5,791 nt of DNA from contig URQW01000141.1 in assembly GCA_900550105.1 (NCBI GenBank), forward strand, positions 1 to 5,791, written 5' to 3'. A program made the translations under genes and the position numbers. Positions 4,367-5,791 of this stretch are shown one piece after another (position 1 is the stretch's first letter; every line of letters starts with the position of its first letter). The notes under the pieces were generated by a model. It was not told the DNA's origin. It was given only the letters and a program-made list of their open reading frames with translations, and did not search any database. The stretch is from an uncultured Pelosinus sp. (GTDB lineage Bacteria; Bacillota; Negativicutes; UMGS1260).

Positions 4367-5791
4367 ATTTTTGTTTTAATAGCTCTGTCGCAACTTCGCG
4401 GGCAGGAGTTACATAAACAGTCGTTTGCTTTTTATAAATGACGAAACCTGGCTTGGCGCCAGATGGTTTTTTTACGTAGCGCCGTTTGGTATAGTCAACA
4501 GGAACTTTGTCAGATTCTTTTCCTTTACTGAAGTAAGCAGCGAGGGAGGCAGCCAGTTCAATCGTCTTTGGCGCTGGTGCTGCCGCTTGCAAAATTACAT
4601 GAGATCCCGGCATATCTTTGGCATGGAACCAAAGGTCTTCATTTTTGGCTGTTTTAAAAGTAACAATATCATTTTGCTTATTGTTTTTGCCGATGAGAAT
4701 GTGATCCCCTGATGGTGTGATATAAAGGAGTGGTTTCGTTGGCGGCAGGGCTTGACGTCGCCCACTTGCTTTTACATAACCGGCGGCAACCAGTTCTTGG
4801 CGAATTTCTTCAATGTCATTGTTGCGATGCACTTGCTGCAGGGCAACATGAATCGTTTCCAGATAGGCTGCTTCAGCTTGGCAGTTTTCTAATTGTTCTA
4901 CAAGGAGTATCTGAGCGCGCTTTTGTTTATGATAAGCCGTGTAGTAGGCCTGTGCGTTATCAATAGGACTACGGTCAGGCGCTAGGGGGATTGTAAGAGA
5001 AGCTTGGTTTTCATCGTAGAAATTTGGCAGCGTCACTTCGTGGCTGTGCGGCGGAATTTCTGTTAGAAAGGCCATTAAAATGTCGCCTTTTTGTTTTAGT
5101 AAGTCGGCTTGTTGGGAAGTGGCAATTTCTTCAGCTAGTTTCTCTTTTTTACGCTGGCTTTTTTGGAGTTCTGAAGTGACTTGTTTGAAGAGAAGATCTC
5201 GTTCTGGTATCAAGCGAACTGGCTTTACTTTCGAAAGATAGCGCAGCGCTTCGCTGAAGCTAGAGAAGGTAAATCTCTGTTCGTTCGGAGTCTGTTTAGC
5301 TGGCGGCAGGGCTGTAATTGTTAAAAGGCGATTGTTTTCATCGAGACACAAGGTTGGCGCGAACTGACCTTGACGAAACAGCTCCAGATGTTCGCCGACG
5401 ATGTCTTGTAAAGTGCGCAAATCTTTTTCATCTAGCTCATTTACGAGAATTTTCGGCGGCAGGCCTGTTTGCCACAACCACTCTTTGGCGGTTTGCGGCC
5501 CAACGCCTAAAGCGAGCTGAATCAGAGCCTTTTCGGCGCTTATCTCGCCAAGATTGCGATAGCTTTGCCAAAAGTTTTCCCAAGAATCCGTATAAAGATT
5601 AAACTTATTTTGACCTGGCGGCGCCAGATAGGCTTGTCCCGGCAGGATTTGACGGACTCTGCTTAGGGCTGGACCAATTCGTTTTAAAGCGTCAACAATG
5701 ACGCCGTCTTGGACGAATATGATATTACTATGTTTGCCCATCATTTCAAAAATAAGTTGCTTCGTTATGATTCGGCCCTGCGCCCCGATGG
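4365..5791 (-). CDS. rqcH: RqcH / NFACT-family ribosome-associated quality-control factor (5' end outside window)
   Basis: RqcH (YloA in B. subtilis; long annotated as fibronectin-binding protein FbpA) binds stalled 50S subunits carrying peptidyl-tRNA and recruits tRNA-Ala to add a C-terminal alanine tail for degradation. The frame is open to the right edge, with 474 visible residues. The Met at 5744 is internal: upstream codons read GRIITKQLIFEMMGKHSNIIF, a typical NFACT-N stretch, so about 100 N-terminal residues are missing. Counting from that Met, the rest of NFACT-N and a helix-hairpin-helix-like segment (LALGVGPQTAKEWLW, 77-91) come first. Charged coiled-coil helices (about 185-225 and 262-320) follow, with the family block NAQAYYTAYHKQKRA between them (263-277). 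Last is NFACT-R, with GDHILIGKNNKQND (346-359), LWFHAKDMPGSHVIL (371-385) and a basic KKPSGAKPGFVIY segment near the C-terminus. It is convergent with pyrR and shares its terminator. The plus-strand frames inside it are shadows. Confidence 0.94.
   Translation of the reverse strand, partial: IGAQGRIITKQLIFEMMGKHSNIIFVQDGVIVDALKRIGPALSRVRQILPGQAYLAPPGQNKFNLYTDSWENFWQSYRNLGEISAEKALIQLALGVGPQTAKEWLWQTGLPPKILVNELDEKDLRTLQDIVGEHLELFRQGQFAPTLCLDENNRLLTITALPPAKQTPNEQRFTFSSFSEALRYLSKVKPVRLIPERDLLFKQVTSELQKSQRKKEKLAEEIATSQQADLLKQKGDILMAFLTEIPPHSHEVTLPNFYDENQASLTIPLAPDRSPIDNAQAYYTAYHKQKRAQILLVEQLENCQAEAAYLETIHVALQQVHRNNDIEEIRQELVAAGYVKASGRRQALPPTKPLLYITPSGDHILIGKNNKQNDIVTFKTAKNEDLWFHAKDMPGSHVILQAAAPAPKTIELAASLAAYFSKGKESDKVPVDYTKRRYVKKPSGAKPGFVIYKKQTTVYVTPAREVATELLKQK

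Noticed and set aside
4425..5602. Several plus-strand open frames opposite rqcH
   Set aside because: Their translations are rich in Cys, Arg and Phe with no domain pattern, while the minus strand carries a complete match to NFACT-family motifs.
5742..5744. ATG at 5744 (minus strand) as the rqcH start
   Set aside because: The frame stays open to the window edge and the upstream residues fit the NFACT-N domain, so the gene is truncated by the window rather than starting here.
1..5791. CRISPR arrays, insertion sequences, tRNA or rRNA genes
   Set aside because: I saw no spaced direct repeats, transposase-like frames, terminal inverted repeats or tRNA-like cloverleaf sequences; nearly the whole window is explained by housekeeping genes.

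Overview
The window looks like a housekeeping stretch of a low-to-mid GC Firmicutes (Bacillota) chromosome. The protein sequences, the Gram-positive-type ribosome binding sites, the 55-residue clostridial-type ferredoxin and the lspA-rluD-pyrR order all suggest an anaerobic member. The diderm Negativicutes is one plausible class, but this is an inference from style, not a proven identification.

Layout, left to right. The plus strand begins inside the C-terminal third of isoleucyl-tRNA synthetase (ileS, 1-726), closed by an intrinsic terminator (758-787). A pair of small membrane-protein genes follows: a DUF5665-like protein (825-1151) and a VTT/DedA-TVP38 superfamily protein (1182-1880). Next is a very short 2[4Fe-4S] ferredoxin gene (2013-2180). 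It has an extended -10 promoter and a CRP/FNR-like box where a -35 element would normally be. A 13-bp GNRA-capped hairpin (2217-2246) separates it from lspA (GTG start 2291-2740). lspA overlaps rluD (2737-3705) by 4 bp, and pyrR (TTG start 3723-4283) follows 17 bp after rluD. A nested bidirectional terminator (4309-4366) separates pyrR from the convergent gene rqcH (NFACT/FbpA family, 4365-5791, minus strand), whose 5' end lies outside the window.

How the genes relate. ileS, lspA, rluD and pyrR follow the order known from Bacillus subtilis (ileS-ylyA-lspA-ylyB-pyrR). Here the slot between ileS and lspA holds the DUF5665/VTT pair and the ferredoxin instead of ylyA. pyrR is followed at once by a terminator rather than by the pyrimidine genes it normally heads. 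The themes are translation and ribosome upkeep (ileS, rluD, rqcH), lipoprotein maturation (lspA), pyrimidine control (pyrR) and electron transfer (ferredoxin). I see no mobile element, CRISPR array, tRNA or rRNA. I did not find a new multi-gene system. The points most worth a second look are the ferredoxin with its putative FNR/CRP-type control, the hairpin before lspA, and the pyrR gene cut off from its operon.
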